Assembly: GCA_012514445.1 (NCBI GenBank)
Contig: JAAZAI010000157.1
Span: forward strand, 1-8,110
DNA: 8,110 nt
Direction of reading: 5' to 3'
DNA from: Lentisphaerota bacterium
Lineage (GTDB): Bacteria; Verrucomicrobiota; Kiritimatiellia; RFP12; UBA3636
Shown in pieces: positions 1-6,369 of this stretch (positions are counted from its first letter, which is position 1; each line of letters begins with the position of its first letter). The notes under the pieces are model-generated. The model saw only the letters and a list, made by a program, of their open reading frames with translations, searched no databases and had not been told where the DNA came from. A program made the position numbers and the translations under genes.

Positions 1-6
1 TAACGA

Positions 7-19
7 CGGGCGCAGCCCG
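7..19. other. Short GC hairpin
   Basis: CGGGC (7-11) and GCCCG (15-19) form a perfect 5-bp stem with a 3-base GCA loop. A-rich sequence (GGAAAAA) follows on the plus strand. Because there is no T run after it on the plus strand, it is not a standard terminator for an upstream plus-strand gene. Its role is unknown. Confidence 0.3.
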
Positions 20-30
20 GGAAAAATGCC

Positions 31-55
31 TTCCCTTCGCGGAGATTCGCGGGAA
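31..55. repeat. Nested direct and inverted repeat in the feo leader
   Basis: TTCGCGG occurs twice in direct orientation (36-42 and 46-52). TTCCC (31-35) and GGGAA (51-55) flank them as an inverted repeat, and the two CGCG cores can also pair. A bulged hairpin is possible. No T run follows, so a terminator for a gene upstream of the window is possible only in a Rho-dependent or degraded form. Confidence 0.35.
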
Positions 56-68
56 TGAAATTCATAGC

Positions 69-92
69 CACGAAACAAAAGAGTACACGAAA
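69..92. repeat. CACGAAA direct repeat, A-rich
   Basis: CACGAAA occurs at 69-75 and again at 86-92, 17 bp apart, in an A-rich purine stretch that contrasts with the GC-rich genes. It resembles short dispersed CACGAAA-type repeats that I remember from intergenic regions of environmental bacteria. That resemblance is from memory and untested. It lies upstream of the feo promoter and shows no coding potential. Confidence 0.35.
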
Positions 93-149
93 AGAGGTAT
101 TGCCACTGCATGCGGCTCTCGGAAAAGTTATACTGGACTAATTTATTTG

Positions 150-178
150 TTGACAGGCTGCACGAAGGATTCTATAGT
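150..178 (+). promoter_or_regulatory. Near-consensus sigma-70-type promoter of feoAB
   Basis: The -35 box TTGACA (150-155) matches the consensus exactly. The -10 box TATAGT (173-178) matches five of six positions, and the spacer is the optimal 17 bp. Transcription should start near 185, leaving a leader of about 30 nt before the feoA ATG at 215. AT-rich sequence directly upstream (139-150) could act as an UP element. No clear Fur box is visible. A weak imperfect dyad (TTA..TAA, 128-141) just upstream is the only operator candidate. Confidence 0.75.
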
Positions 179-200
179 TTGCGCCCATTTTCCGACGTGA

Positions 201-206
201 GAGAGG
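201..206 (+). promoter_or_regulatory. Ribosome binding site of feoA
   Basis: GAGAGG lies 8 nt before the ATG at 215. This, together with the promoter at 150-178, decides the feoA start. The longer in-frame reading from 110 would have to be encoded across the promoter itself. Confidence 0.6.
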
Positions 207-214
207 GTCGAGAC

Positions 215-454
215 ATGAGCGCAAAAACATCGTTGAGCAGTCTTCCCAAGGGCATGAAGGCACGGGTGGTGGGCTACGCCCAGGGCAACCCCGCCTACCG
301 CGCCCGTCTGCTCGCGCTCGGCATCACGCGGGGCGTCGTCGTCGAGGTGGTGAACCTCGCGCCGCTCGGCGATCCCGTCGAGATCAGCGTGAGAGGCTTC
401 CACCTCTCGCTGCGCCGGTCGGAGGCGTCCGTCGTGGAAGTGGTCCCCGTCTAG
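215..454 (+). CDS. feoA: Ferrous iron transport protein A (FeoA)
   Basis: This 79-residue protein has the usual length of free-standing FeoA. FeoA is a small cytosolic SH3-like protein thought to act on the FeoB ferrous iron permease, possibly through its G-domain. The family pattern is clear: an N-terminal L-x-x-L-P-x-G stretch (SLSSLPKG, residues 6-13), the core RARLLALGITRGVVVEVV (about 29-46), then APLGDPVEI (48-56), and RGFHLSLRRSEA (59-70) near the end. The start at 215 is preferred over an in-frame reading from 110. It has a ribosome binding site 8 nt upstream, and the extra 35 residues would cover the promoter and do not look like FeoA. It is the first gene of the operon; feoB follows after 13 bp. 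No feoC is present. Confidence 0.93.
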   Translation: MSAKTSLSSLPKGMKARVVGYAQGNPAYRARLLALGITRGVVVEVVNLAPLGDPVEISVRGFHLSLRRSEASVVEVVPV

Positions 455-458
455 AGGA
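453..458 (+). promoter_or_regulatory. Ribosome binding site deciding the feoB start
   Basis: AGAGGA overlaps the TAG stop of feoA. It touches the first possible ATG (459) with no spacing, but sits 9 nt before a second in-frame ATG at 468. The second ATG is therefore the better start. The layout fits coupled translation of feoA and feoB. Confidence 0.6.
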
Positions 459-467
459 ATGCGCGCG

Positions 468-2768
468 ATGAATCCGGAAAATGCGAAATTCAGAATCGGA
501 CTCGTCGGCAACCCGAATTGCGGCAAGACGACGGTCTTCAACGCGCTGACCGGATCGAAGCAGCACATCGGCAACTGGCCGGGCGTGACGGTCGAGCGCA
601 AGGAGGGGACGCTGCGGCTCAGCGGCGGCGTCGACGTCGAGGTGGTCGACCTGCCCGGCATCTATTCGCTCATCCCGGGCAGCGAGGACGAGCGGGTCGC
701 GGTGGAGTACGTGCTGGGCGACGAGGCGGATCTGCTCGTCAACGTGATCGACGGCACGAACCTTGAGCGCAACCTGTACCTGACGCTGCTGCTCGCCGAG
801 CTGGGCGTGCCGATGCTCCATGTCGTGACGATGATGGATCTCGTGAAGGACCGCGGCATCCGCATCGACCTCGCGCATCTGCAGGCGCACCTCGGCAGCC
901 CGGTCGTGGGCGTGAACGTCTCAGATCCAGAGGATCGCCGCGCGCTGGTCAAGGCCATCGGCGCGGCGGTGCAAAGCCCCGCCTGCTCGAAGCTCAAGAT
1001 CGCCTATCCCGATGAAGTCGAGCGCGAGATCGCCGCTCTGGCGCCCGCCTGCGCGCCGATCGCGGAGGCGATGTGCGCACCGGCGCGCTGGGTCGCCGCG
1101 CGCCTGCTCGAAGGCGACCCCGAGATGAGGGCGCGCGCCGCCGCCACGGGCGCCGCGTCGGAGGAGCTCGTCGAACACGCCTGCGCCCGCATCACGGGCG
1201 TGCTGAAAGAGTTTCCGGACGAATCGCTCGCCAACGCCCGCTACGGCGTGATCCAGGGACTCTGCCACGACGTGGTGCAGAAGGCGCCGGTGGAGGAGCA
1301 TTTCACGCAGAAGGCCGACCGCGTCATCCTCAACCGCTGGCTCGGCGTCCCGTTCTTCCTGCTCGTGATGTACGTCGTGTTCTGGATCACGCAGGTGGTG
1401 GGCGGCGCCTTCATCGCCTTCTTCGACATCCTCGGCGCCACGCTCTTCGTCGACGGCCCGGCGGCGCTGATGACGCGCGCGGGGGCGCCGCCGTTCCTCG
1501 TCGCGCTCGTGGCCAGCGGGCTGGGCGCGGGGCTGCAGACGATGGCCACGTTCCTGCCGCCGATCTTCCTGATGTTCTTCTGCCTGGCGATCCTGGAGGA
1601 CTCGGGCTACATGGCGCGCGCGGCGTTCGTGATGGACCGCTTCATGCGCTGGCTGGGGCTGCCCGGCAAGTCGTTCGTGCCGCTGCTCGTCGGCTTCGGC
1701 TGCTCCGTGCCCGCGATCATGGCCACGCGCGCGCTCGCGAGCAAGCGCGACCGCTTCCTGACGATCTTCATGACCCCCTTCATGTCCTGCGGCGCGAAGC
1801 TGCCGGTTTACGTCGTCTTCGGCGCCGCCTTCTTCGCCGACAGTCCCGGCAAGCTCGTCTTCCTGATCTATCTCGCGGGCATGGTCCTCGGCGTTCTCAC
1901 CGGGCTGCTGCTCAAGAAGACGCTCTTCCGCGGAGCGCCCTCGCACTTCATCATGGAGCTGCCGCCGTACCATTTGCCCCGCCTCAAGCACATCCTCCTG
2001 CACTCCTGGGACCGCCTGAAGGTCTTCATCTTCCGAGCAGGACAGGTCATCGTGCCCATGGTGCTCGTCCTCGGCGTACTCAACACGATCGGCACGGACG
2101 GCTCGATCGGAAACGACGACAGCGACAAGTCCGTCCTCGCCGCCGTGGGCACCGCGTTCACGCCGGTGTTCGAACCCATGGGCGTCGAGAAGGACAACTG
2201 GCCTGCGACGGTGGCGATCTTCAGCGGCCTCTTCGCGAAGGAGGCGGTCATCGGCACGATGACCAGCCTCTACGGCCAGAACGCGGACGTCGCGGCGGAT
2301 CCGGCCGAGCCCTACAGCCTCTGGCGCGGGGTGCGCGCCGCGTTCGCGACGATCCCGGAGGGCCTCGCCGGCATCGCCGGCGCGTTGCTGGATCCGCTTG
2401 GCTTCCGCGACGTCTCGGGCGACGAGGTGGCGGTGGCGGAGGCCGTCGGAACGGAGACCTCCGTCTTCGCGAACATGCGCGCGGCGTTCCCCCACGGGCG
2501 GCATCAGGCGTTCGCCTACCTGCTCTTCATCCTGCTCTACGTGCCGTGCCTTGCGGCGATGGGCGCGGCGTTCCGGGAGCTGGGCAACTTCTATGGCGTG
2601 GTGATGATGGTCTATCTCACCGTGCTCGGGTGGTCGGTGGCCACGCTCCACTACCAGATCGCGCTGGCCCGCGAGCCGCTCTGGATCGCCGTGCCGGCGG
2701 CGCTGCTCGCCGCCTTGGTCGTGAGCTTCGCCATCATGGGGCGCCGTCGGAAGATCCCGCTGATCTGA
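468..2768 (+). CDS. feoB: Ferrous iron transport protein B (FeoB)
   Basis: FeoB is the inner-membrane ferrous iron importer, with a cytosolic G-protein domain joined to a membrane permease. Translation from 468 gives 766 residues, close to the roughly 770 of well-known FeoB proteins. Visible motifs are G1 GNPNCGKT (14-21), the switch I region NWPGVTVE (36-43), and G3 DLPG (61-64). The G4 position reads TMMD (121-124) where NxxD is usual, and the G5 region (VNVSDP, about 149-154) does not look canonical. An S-like helical region follows to about residue 285. The membrane part begins at about 295 and holds both gate motifs with their cysteines: GFGCSVPAI (409-417) and FMSCGAKLPVY (438-448). FAKEAVIG (589-596) and the late YVPC segment (691-694) are also present. 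It is co-transcribed with feoA. The 3' end overlaps convergent rarA by 35 bp. An ATG at 459 would add three residues. Confidence 0.97.
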   Translation: MNPENAKFRIGLVGNPNCGKTTVFNALTGSKQHIGNWPGVTVERKEGTLRLSGGVDVEVVDLPGIYSLIPGSEDERVAVEYVLGDEADLLVNVIDGTNLERNLYLTLLLAELGVPMLHVVTMMDLVKDRGIRIDLAHLQAHLGSPVVGVNVSDPEDRRALVKAIGAAVQSPACSKLKIAYPDEVEREIAALAPACAPIAEAMCAPARWVAARLLEGDPEMRARAAATGAASEELVEHACARITGVLKEFPDESLANARYGVIQGLCHDVVQKAPVEEHFTQKADRVILNRWLGVPFFLLVMYVVFWITQVVGGAFIAFFDILGATLFVDGPAALMTRAGAPPFLVALVASGLGAGLQTMATFLPPIFLMFFCLAILEDSGYMARAAFVMDRFMRWLGLPGKSFVPLLVGFGCSVPAIMATRALASKRDRFLTIFMTPFMSCGAKLPVYVVFGAAFFADSPGKLVFLIYLAGMVLGVLTGLLLKKTLFRGAPSHFIMELPPYHLPRLKHILLHSWDRLKVFIFRAGQVIVPMVLVLGVLNTIGTDGSIGNDDSDKSVLAAVGTAFTPVFEPMGVEKDNWPATVAIFSGLFAKEAVIGTMTSLYGQNADVAADPAEPYSLWRGVRAAFATIPEGLAGIAGALLDPLGFRDVSGDEVAVAEAVGTETSVFANMRAAFPHGRHQAFAYLLFILLYVPCLAAMGAAFRELGNFYGVVMMVYLTVLGWSVATLHYQIALAREPLWIAVPAALLAALVVSFAIMGRRRKIPLI

Positions 2769-4122
2769 GGTATCGCTTCGCGCTCTCGCGCCAGGCGGTC
2801 ATGCGCTTGGCGATGGTCTCTTCGTAGCCCTGGTTCGTGGGCTTGTAGTAGATTTTCGAGACCGGGATGTAGTCCTGGGCGACGTGGTGGCCTTCGAAGT
2901 CGTGCGGGTATTTGTAGCCTTCGCCCAGATCCTTGTCCACGGCCTTTACGTGGACGTTGCGGAGGTGCTCGGGCACTTCCATCACACGGCCGACGTTGAT
3001 GTCCGCCTCGGCCTCCCCGACGGCGAGGTAGGAGGCGTTGCTCTTCGGGGCCGTCGCGAGGTAGGTGGTGGCCTGGGCGAGCGTGAGACGCGCCTCGGGC
3101 ATGCCGATGAACTCGACGGCCTGCATCGCGGCCACGGCGATCGAGAGCGCGCGCGGATCGGCGTTGCCGATGTCCTCCGAGGCGCTGATGACGAGGCGGC
3201 GCGCGATGAAGCGCGGATCCTCGCCGGCGACGAGCATCTTGGCGAGCCAGTAGATGGCGGCGTGGGGATCGGAGCCGCGGATCGACTTGATGTAGGCCGA
3301 GATGGTGTTGTAGTGCCCCTCCTCGTCGCGGTCGTAGTCGAGGATTTTGCGCTGGACGCATTCCTGCGCGACCTGGGCGGTGATGTGGCGGAGCCCGTCT
3401 TCGGCGGCCGGAGTGCTCAGCGCGGCCACCTCGAGAGCGTTGAGCGCCTTGCGCGCGTCCCCCTCGCAGATCATCGCGATGTGGGCGAGCGCCTCGTCTT
3501 CGGCGCGGACGTCCAGGCCGCCGAGGCCGTGCTCGGCGTCCGCGAGTGCGCGGCGGAGCAGGGCGAGGATGTCGGACTCCGCCACGGGCTTGAGCTCGAA
3601 GACGAGCGAGCGCGAGGTGAGCGGGGTGTTGACGAACATCTGCGGATTGTGCGTCGTTGCGCCGATGAGCGTGATGCTGCCGTCCTCGACGTAGGGCAGC
3701 AGGACGTCCTGCTGGGCCTTGTTGAAGCGGTGGATCTCGTCGATGAAGAGGATGGTCCCGCGGCCGCCGGCCATTTTTCGCGCGGTTTCGAGGATGGTGC
3801 GCAGCGTGGCGACGTTGGACAGCACGCCGCTGGCGCGCTGGAAGTGGCGGCGGGTGGTGCGGGCGATGACCTCGGCGATGGAGGTCTTGCCGCAGCCGGG
3901 AGGGCCGTAGAGGATGATGCTAGAGAGCCGGTCGGCATCGATCACGCGGCGCAGCAGCTTGCCCGGGCCGATGATGTGCGCTTGGCCGACAATGTCGTCC
4001 ATCGTCCGCGGGCGCATGCGCGCCGCGAGCGGCTGCCGCCCTGTCGGCACCCCGTCATCGGCCGCCAGCTCGAAGAAATCATCCGTTTCCATGCTCCGGA
4101 GTATACCGGAATCCAAAGACAC
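2734..4122 (-). CDS. rarA: Replication-associated recombination protein A (RarA/MgsA), AAA+ ATPase
   Basis: This 462-residue protein belongs to the RarA/MgsA/WRNIP1 family, clamp-loader-like AAA+ ATPases that act at stalled replication forks and gaps with SSB and the recombination machinery. Motifs in order are the family N-terminal block PLAARMRPRTMDDIVGQ (31-47), Walker A GPPGCGKT (73-80), and Walker B LFIDEIHRFNK (125-135). Sensor 1 is GATTHNP (154-160), the likely arginine finger is R171 in LTSRS, and sensor 2 is GDARKALNALE (221-231). The C-terminal oligomerisation part contains SIRGSDPHAAIYWLAKML and EDPRFIARRLV, and ends with GYKYPHDFEGHHVAQDYIP. The GTG start at 4122 has GGGGAG 8 nt upstream. 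An ATG at 4092 would give a more family-like N-terminus (METDDFF) but has GGAG only 1 nt away. The last 17 or so residues are not family-like, and the final ten are encoded within the feoB 3' end. Confidence 0.95.
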   Translation of the reverse strand: MSLDSGILRSMETDDFFELAADDGVPTGRQPLAARMRPRTMDDIVGQAHIIGPGKLLRRVIDADRLSSIILYGPPGCGKTSIAEVIARTTRRHFQRASGVLSNVATLRTILETARKMAGGRGTILFIDEIHRFNKAQQDVLLPYVEDGSITLIGATTHNPQMFVNTPLTSRSLVFELKPVAESDILALLRRALADAEHGLGGLDVRAEDEALAHIAMICEGDARKALNALEVAALSTPAAEDGLRHITAQVAQECVQRKILDYDRDEEGHYNTISAYIKSIRGSDPHAAIYWLAKMLVAGEDPRFIARRLVISASEDIGNADPRALSIAVAAMQAVEFIGMPEARLTLAQATTYLATAPKSNASYLAVGEAEADINVGRVMEVPEHLRNVHVKAVDKDLGEGYKYPHDFEGHHVAQDYIPVSKIYYKPTNQGYEETIAKRMTAWRESAKRYLRSAGSSDGAP

Positions 4123-4130
4123 TCCGCAAG

Positions 4131-4136
4131 CTCCCC
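4131..4136 (-). promoter_or_regulatory. Candidate ribosome binding site for the rarA GTG start
   Basis: On the minus strand GGGGAG lies 8 nt before the GTG at 4122. A possible -10 box (TATACT, 4105 to 4100) lies downstream of that GTG with a poor -35. If used, it would yield a nearly leaderless message for the ATG at 4092, so the start is not settled. Confidence 0.45.
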
Positions 4137-4144
4137 TCTTTTAG

Positions 4145-4162
4145 GGGCCAGGCCCGTTTTTT
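4145..4162 (+). other. GC hairpin followed by six T residues at the kinase truncation junction
   Basis: GGGC (4145-4148) and GCCC (4152-4155) form a 4-bp stem with a CAG loop. One G and six T residues (4157-4162) follow. It has the shape of a short intrinsic terminator reading rightward, although no plus-strand gene ends here. It may instead be an end of a small repeat element or the scar of the rearrangement that removed the 5' part of the kinase gene. Confidence 0.35.
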
Positions 4163-4187
4163 CTCCCTCTATGCCGAACCCGAGTCC
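4156..4187 (+). pseudogene. Untranslated in-frame remnant of the kinase CHASE domain
   Basis: Read in the frame of the downstream kinase, these bases encode about ten residues (FFSLYAEPES) before the first start codon. They join directly to VRDSFEVFDFSAEPRLHKA. CHASE domains commonly carry a Y-x-E-P motif followed some 13 residues later by a D-x-x-S/A-E-P-R-x-x-A-I/L block, and both are present here at that spacing. There is no ATG, GTG or TTG in frame that would include this piece. It therefore looks like former coding sequence now upstream of any start. Confidence 0.6.
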
Positions 4188-6257
4188 GTGAGAGATTCCT
4201 TTGAGGTCTTTGACTTTTCTGCGGAGCCGCGGCTTCACAAGGCGATCCTGGCTGCGCAGGAGACCGGGCAGTCCATCGGCTCGGAGCCGCCGTCGTCCGA
4301 CATCGCCGGTCCGGCGGGGGATGGGATCTTCATCTTTCAGTCGGTTGCGGGTCCACGCCAGCGAGGACTGGCGGCTTTTCTCGTCGATCCTCTAGAGCTG
4401 CTTCACATGACCGGCGGCGCGAAGGGCGTGGCGGTTCGGCTGCAGGCACTCACGGCCGCCGAGCCGCGTCAAGTCGCGAGCTCCTCCGACGAAGCCGAAG
4501 CGATTTTCGCCGAAGCGCAACGCCGTGGGTTGCTGGAATCGGTGCCGATCTTCCGGTTCGGCCAGGCGTACGTGATGGATTTCGCGCCCGATGCCGGCTG
4601 GCTGGCCGCCCATCCGCGCCGGTCCGGTCTGCTGGTCCTGGTGGCGGGGCTTCTCGTGTCCGCTCTGCTGGCCGTCATCTTGGCGTTTCTGCTCAACCGC
4701 CATGCCGATCTGGAATGGCTTGTCAGCCGCCGCACCGCCGATTTGAACGCCGCCGGAGAGCAACTTCGCGAGGCGCAGGCCATCGCCCGGCTCTGGCGTT
4801 GGGAGTTGGATCTGCCGACACATGCGTTCCGCTGGTTCGGCAGCGCCGAAGGATTGTTTTGCGACGAGGTCGCCGAGTCCATCATTGCCTATTCGGAGCT
4901 TCTCGACCAGTCGCCTCCGGCAGGGGAGGGGCGCGGCGGAGGCGTGGCGCCCTGGGGCTTCGAAGTCTGCCTCTCGACTCCAGAGGGCCGGGAGAGGTGG
5001 GTGTCCGTTCTCGGGCGCACGGTCTCTGCCAGCGACGGCAGCCCTCTGCGGCGCGTGGGGACGATCCAGGACGTCACGGAGCGCAAGCATTCCGAATCTG
5101 ACCGGAACAAGCTTCGCGTCCAGCTCATCCATGCCCAGAAGATGGAGTCGGTGGGGCGCCTGGCGGGCGGCGTCGCGCATGACTTCAACAACATGCTCGG
5201 GGTCATCCTAGGCCATGCCGAACTGGCGTTGGCCGAGGTCTGTCTTGGGCATCCGCTGCAGGAGAACCTCAACGCCATCCAAACGGCGGCCCAGCGGTCC
5301 GCGGAGTTGACGCGTCAATTGCTGGCCTTTGCGAGGCGCCAGCCCATCGAGCCGAGGGCGCTGGACCTCAACGAAACCGTCGCCAGCCTCCTGAAAATGC
5401 TGCGCCGGCTCATCGGCGAGGAAATCGATCTCGTGTGGAAGCCCTGCGCGGCAGCGGCAACGGTCAACATGGATCCCTCCCAGATCGACCAGATCCTCGC
5501 GAATCTCTGCGTCAACGCGCGCGACGCGATAGCGGGTCCCGGGACGGTCACGGTCGCGACCGGGACGGTTTCCCTCGACGAGGCCGCTTGCAGGCGATCC
5601 TCGGAAATGGTCCCCGGCGATTACGTCGTCCTGTCCGTCAGCGACACCGGATGCGGCATGGATCGCGCGACGGTCGCGCAGATTTTCGAACCTTTCTTCA
5701 CGACCAAGCCCCTGGGGCGAGGAACGGGGTTGGGGTTGTCCACCGTCTACGGAATCGCCAAGCAGAACGCGGGCTTCGTCAAGGTCGAGTCCTCCGTTGG
5801 CAAGGGAACGACCTTTGAAGTCTACATCCCCCGTCACCACGCGACAACCGTCGGCGAGCGGCCTCCCGGCTCGGAGGAGGTGCCTCGGGCGCAGGGCGAG
5901 ACGGTGTTGCTCGTCGAGGACGAGCCGCCCCTGCTCGCGATGGTCTCCCGCCTGCTCGAAGGGCTCGGGTATCGCGTGTTGTCCACGGCGTCCAGCGAGG
6001 AGGCGGTGCAGATTGCCACGGAGCAGGGCGCGGAAATCGACCTCGTGTTTTCCGACGTGGTGATGCCGGAGGTCTCCGGCGGTGAAGTCTCCCGCCGGAT
6101 CGCGCGGGTCCTGCCCTCCGCGAAGTTTCTCTTCATGTCGGGCTACTCGGGGGTCGAAGTCGCCGCGCAGGGCGTCATGTCCGAAGGCGTCCACTTCATC
6201 CAGAAGCCGTTTACCCGCCAGGCCCTCGCCCGCAAGCTGCGCGAAGCCCTGCGATGA
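4188..6257 (+). CDS. Hybrid sensor histidine kinase, 5'-truncated (partial CHASE-TM-PAS-HisKA-HATPase-REC)
   Basis: The gene encodes 689 residues of a membrane hybrid histidine kinase. Residues 1-90 are the second half of an extracytoplasmic CHASE ligand-binding domain (FDFSAEPRLHKAI, then IFIFQSVAGPRQRGLAAFLVD cut short here). A TM helix spans about 147-169 and is followed by a short coiled region. A shortened PAS domain runs from about 194 to 300 and ends GTIQDVTERK. HisKA has its phospho-accepting H331 in GGVAHDFNN. The ATPase domain shows N-box NLCVNARDAI (439-448), DTGCGMD (486-492) and GTGLGLS (512-518). The REC domain has VEDE (576-579), phospho-acceptor D623, S651 and K673. The normal first TM and the start of CHASE are absent, and CHASE homology extends upstream of the GTG at 4188, which has no Shine-Dalgarno. 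It may be a pseudogene or start internally, for example at the ATG at 4575, just before the TM. The signalling domains are intact, with no frameshift. The signal and output are unknown. Confidence 0.82.
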   Translation: MRDSFEVFDFSAEPRLHKAILAAQETGQSIGSEPPSSDIAGPAGDGIFIFQSVAGPRQRGLAAFLVDPLELLHMTGGAKGVAVRLQALTAAEPRQVASSSDEAEAIFAEAQRRGLLESVPIFRFGQAYVMDFAPDAGWLAAHPRRSGLLVLVAGLLVSALLAVILAFLLNRHADLEWLVSRRTADLNAAGEQLREAQAIARLWRWELDLPTHAFRWFGSAEGLFCDEVAESIIAYSELLDQSPPAGEGRGGGVAPWGFEVCLSTPEGRERWVSVLGRTVSASDGSPLRRVGTIQDVTERKHSESDRNKLRVQLIHAQKMESVGRLAGGVAHDFNNMLGVILGHAELALAEVCLGHPLQENLNAIQTAAQRSAELTRQLLAFARRQPIEPRALDLNETVASLLKMLRRLIGEEIDLVWKPCAAAATVNMDPSQIDQILANLCVNARDAIAGPGTVTVATGTVSLDEAACRRSSEMVPGDYVVLSVSDTGCGMDRATVAQIFEPFFTTKPLGRGTGLGLSTVYGIAKQNAGFVKVESSVGKGTTFEVYIPRHHATTVGERPPGSEEVPRAQGETVLLVEDEPPLLAMVSRLLEGLGYRVLSTASSEEAVQIATEQGAEIDLVFSDVVMPEVSGGEVSRRIARVLPSAKFLFMSGYSGVEVAAQGVMSEGVHFIQKPFTRQALARKLREALR
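4912..4944. repeat. G-rich inverted repeat inside the PAS-coding region
   Basis: CGCCTCCG (4912-4919) and CGGAGGCG (4937-4944) form a perfect 8-bp inverted repeat around a 17-base G-rich loop. It encodes the atypical stretch SPPAGEGRGGGV, at the place where a PAS domain usually has an H-P-D-D-R type segment. REP-like palindromes translated in frame often give such Pro/Gly/Glu-rich peptides. It may be a small palindromic insertion or a local replacement. Confidence 0.4.
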
Positions 6258-6369
6258 GGCGCGGCCGAGACGCGGGATTCACGGCGGTTGCGATCCACTC
6301 CCGTGTCCCGGGTCCCCGGTCGTGCCGCGATCTGCAGTCTCCGACGACGCATGCGGTCCGAAGACGCGG

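Noticed and set aside
110..214. N-terminal extension of feoA from 110
   Set aside because: It would be encoded across the promoter, adds residues unlike FeoA, and a ribosome binding site supports 215.
921..2651. Long minus-strand open frame (576 codons) antisense to feoB
   Set aside because: Its product is a run of Arg, Glu, Asp, His and Ala with no domain, and it lies opposite a well-conserved feoB. It is a by-product of GC-rich codon use.
1073..2827. Plus-strand open frame of 584 codons overlapping feoB in another frame
   Set aside because: Arg/Ala/Pro-rich with no recognisable motif. FeoB motifs are continuous in the other frame.
2884..4191. Plus-strand open frame of 435 codons antisense to rarA
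   Set aside because: The product is low-complexity and mirrors the conserved RarA codons. There is no domain and no convincing start signal.
4171..4191. Six-codon mini-ORF (MPNPSP) whose stop overlaps the kinase GTG as GTGA
   Set aside because: A pyrimidine tract rather than a ribosome binding site precedes its ATG, and the stretch is better explained as remnant CHASE coding sequence in another frame.
6258..6369. Bidirectional terminator between the convergent kinase and the 149-residue gene
   Set aside because: Only short 4-bp GC stems are visible and there is no T run on either side, so no terminator can be supported.
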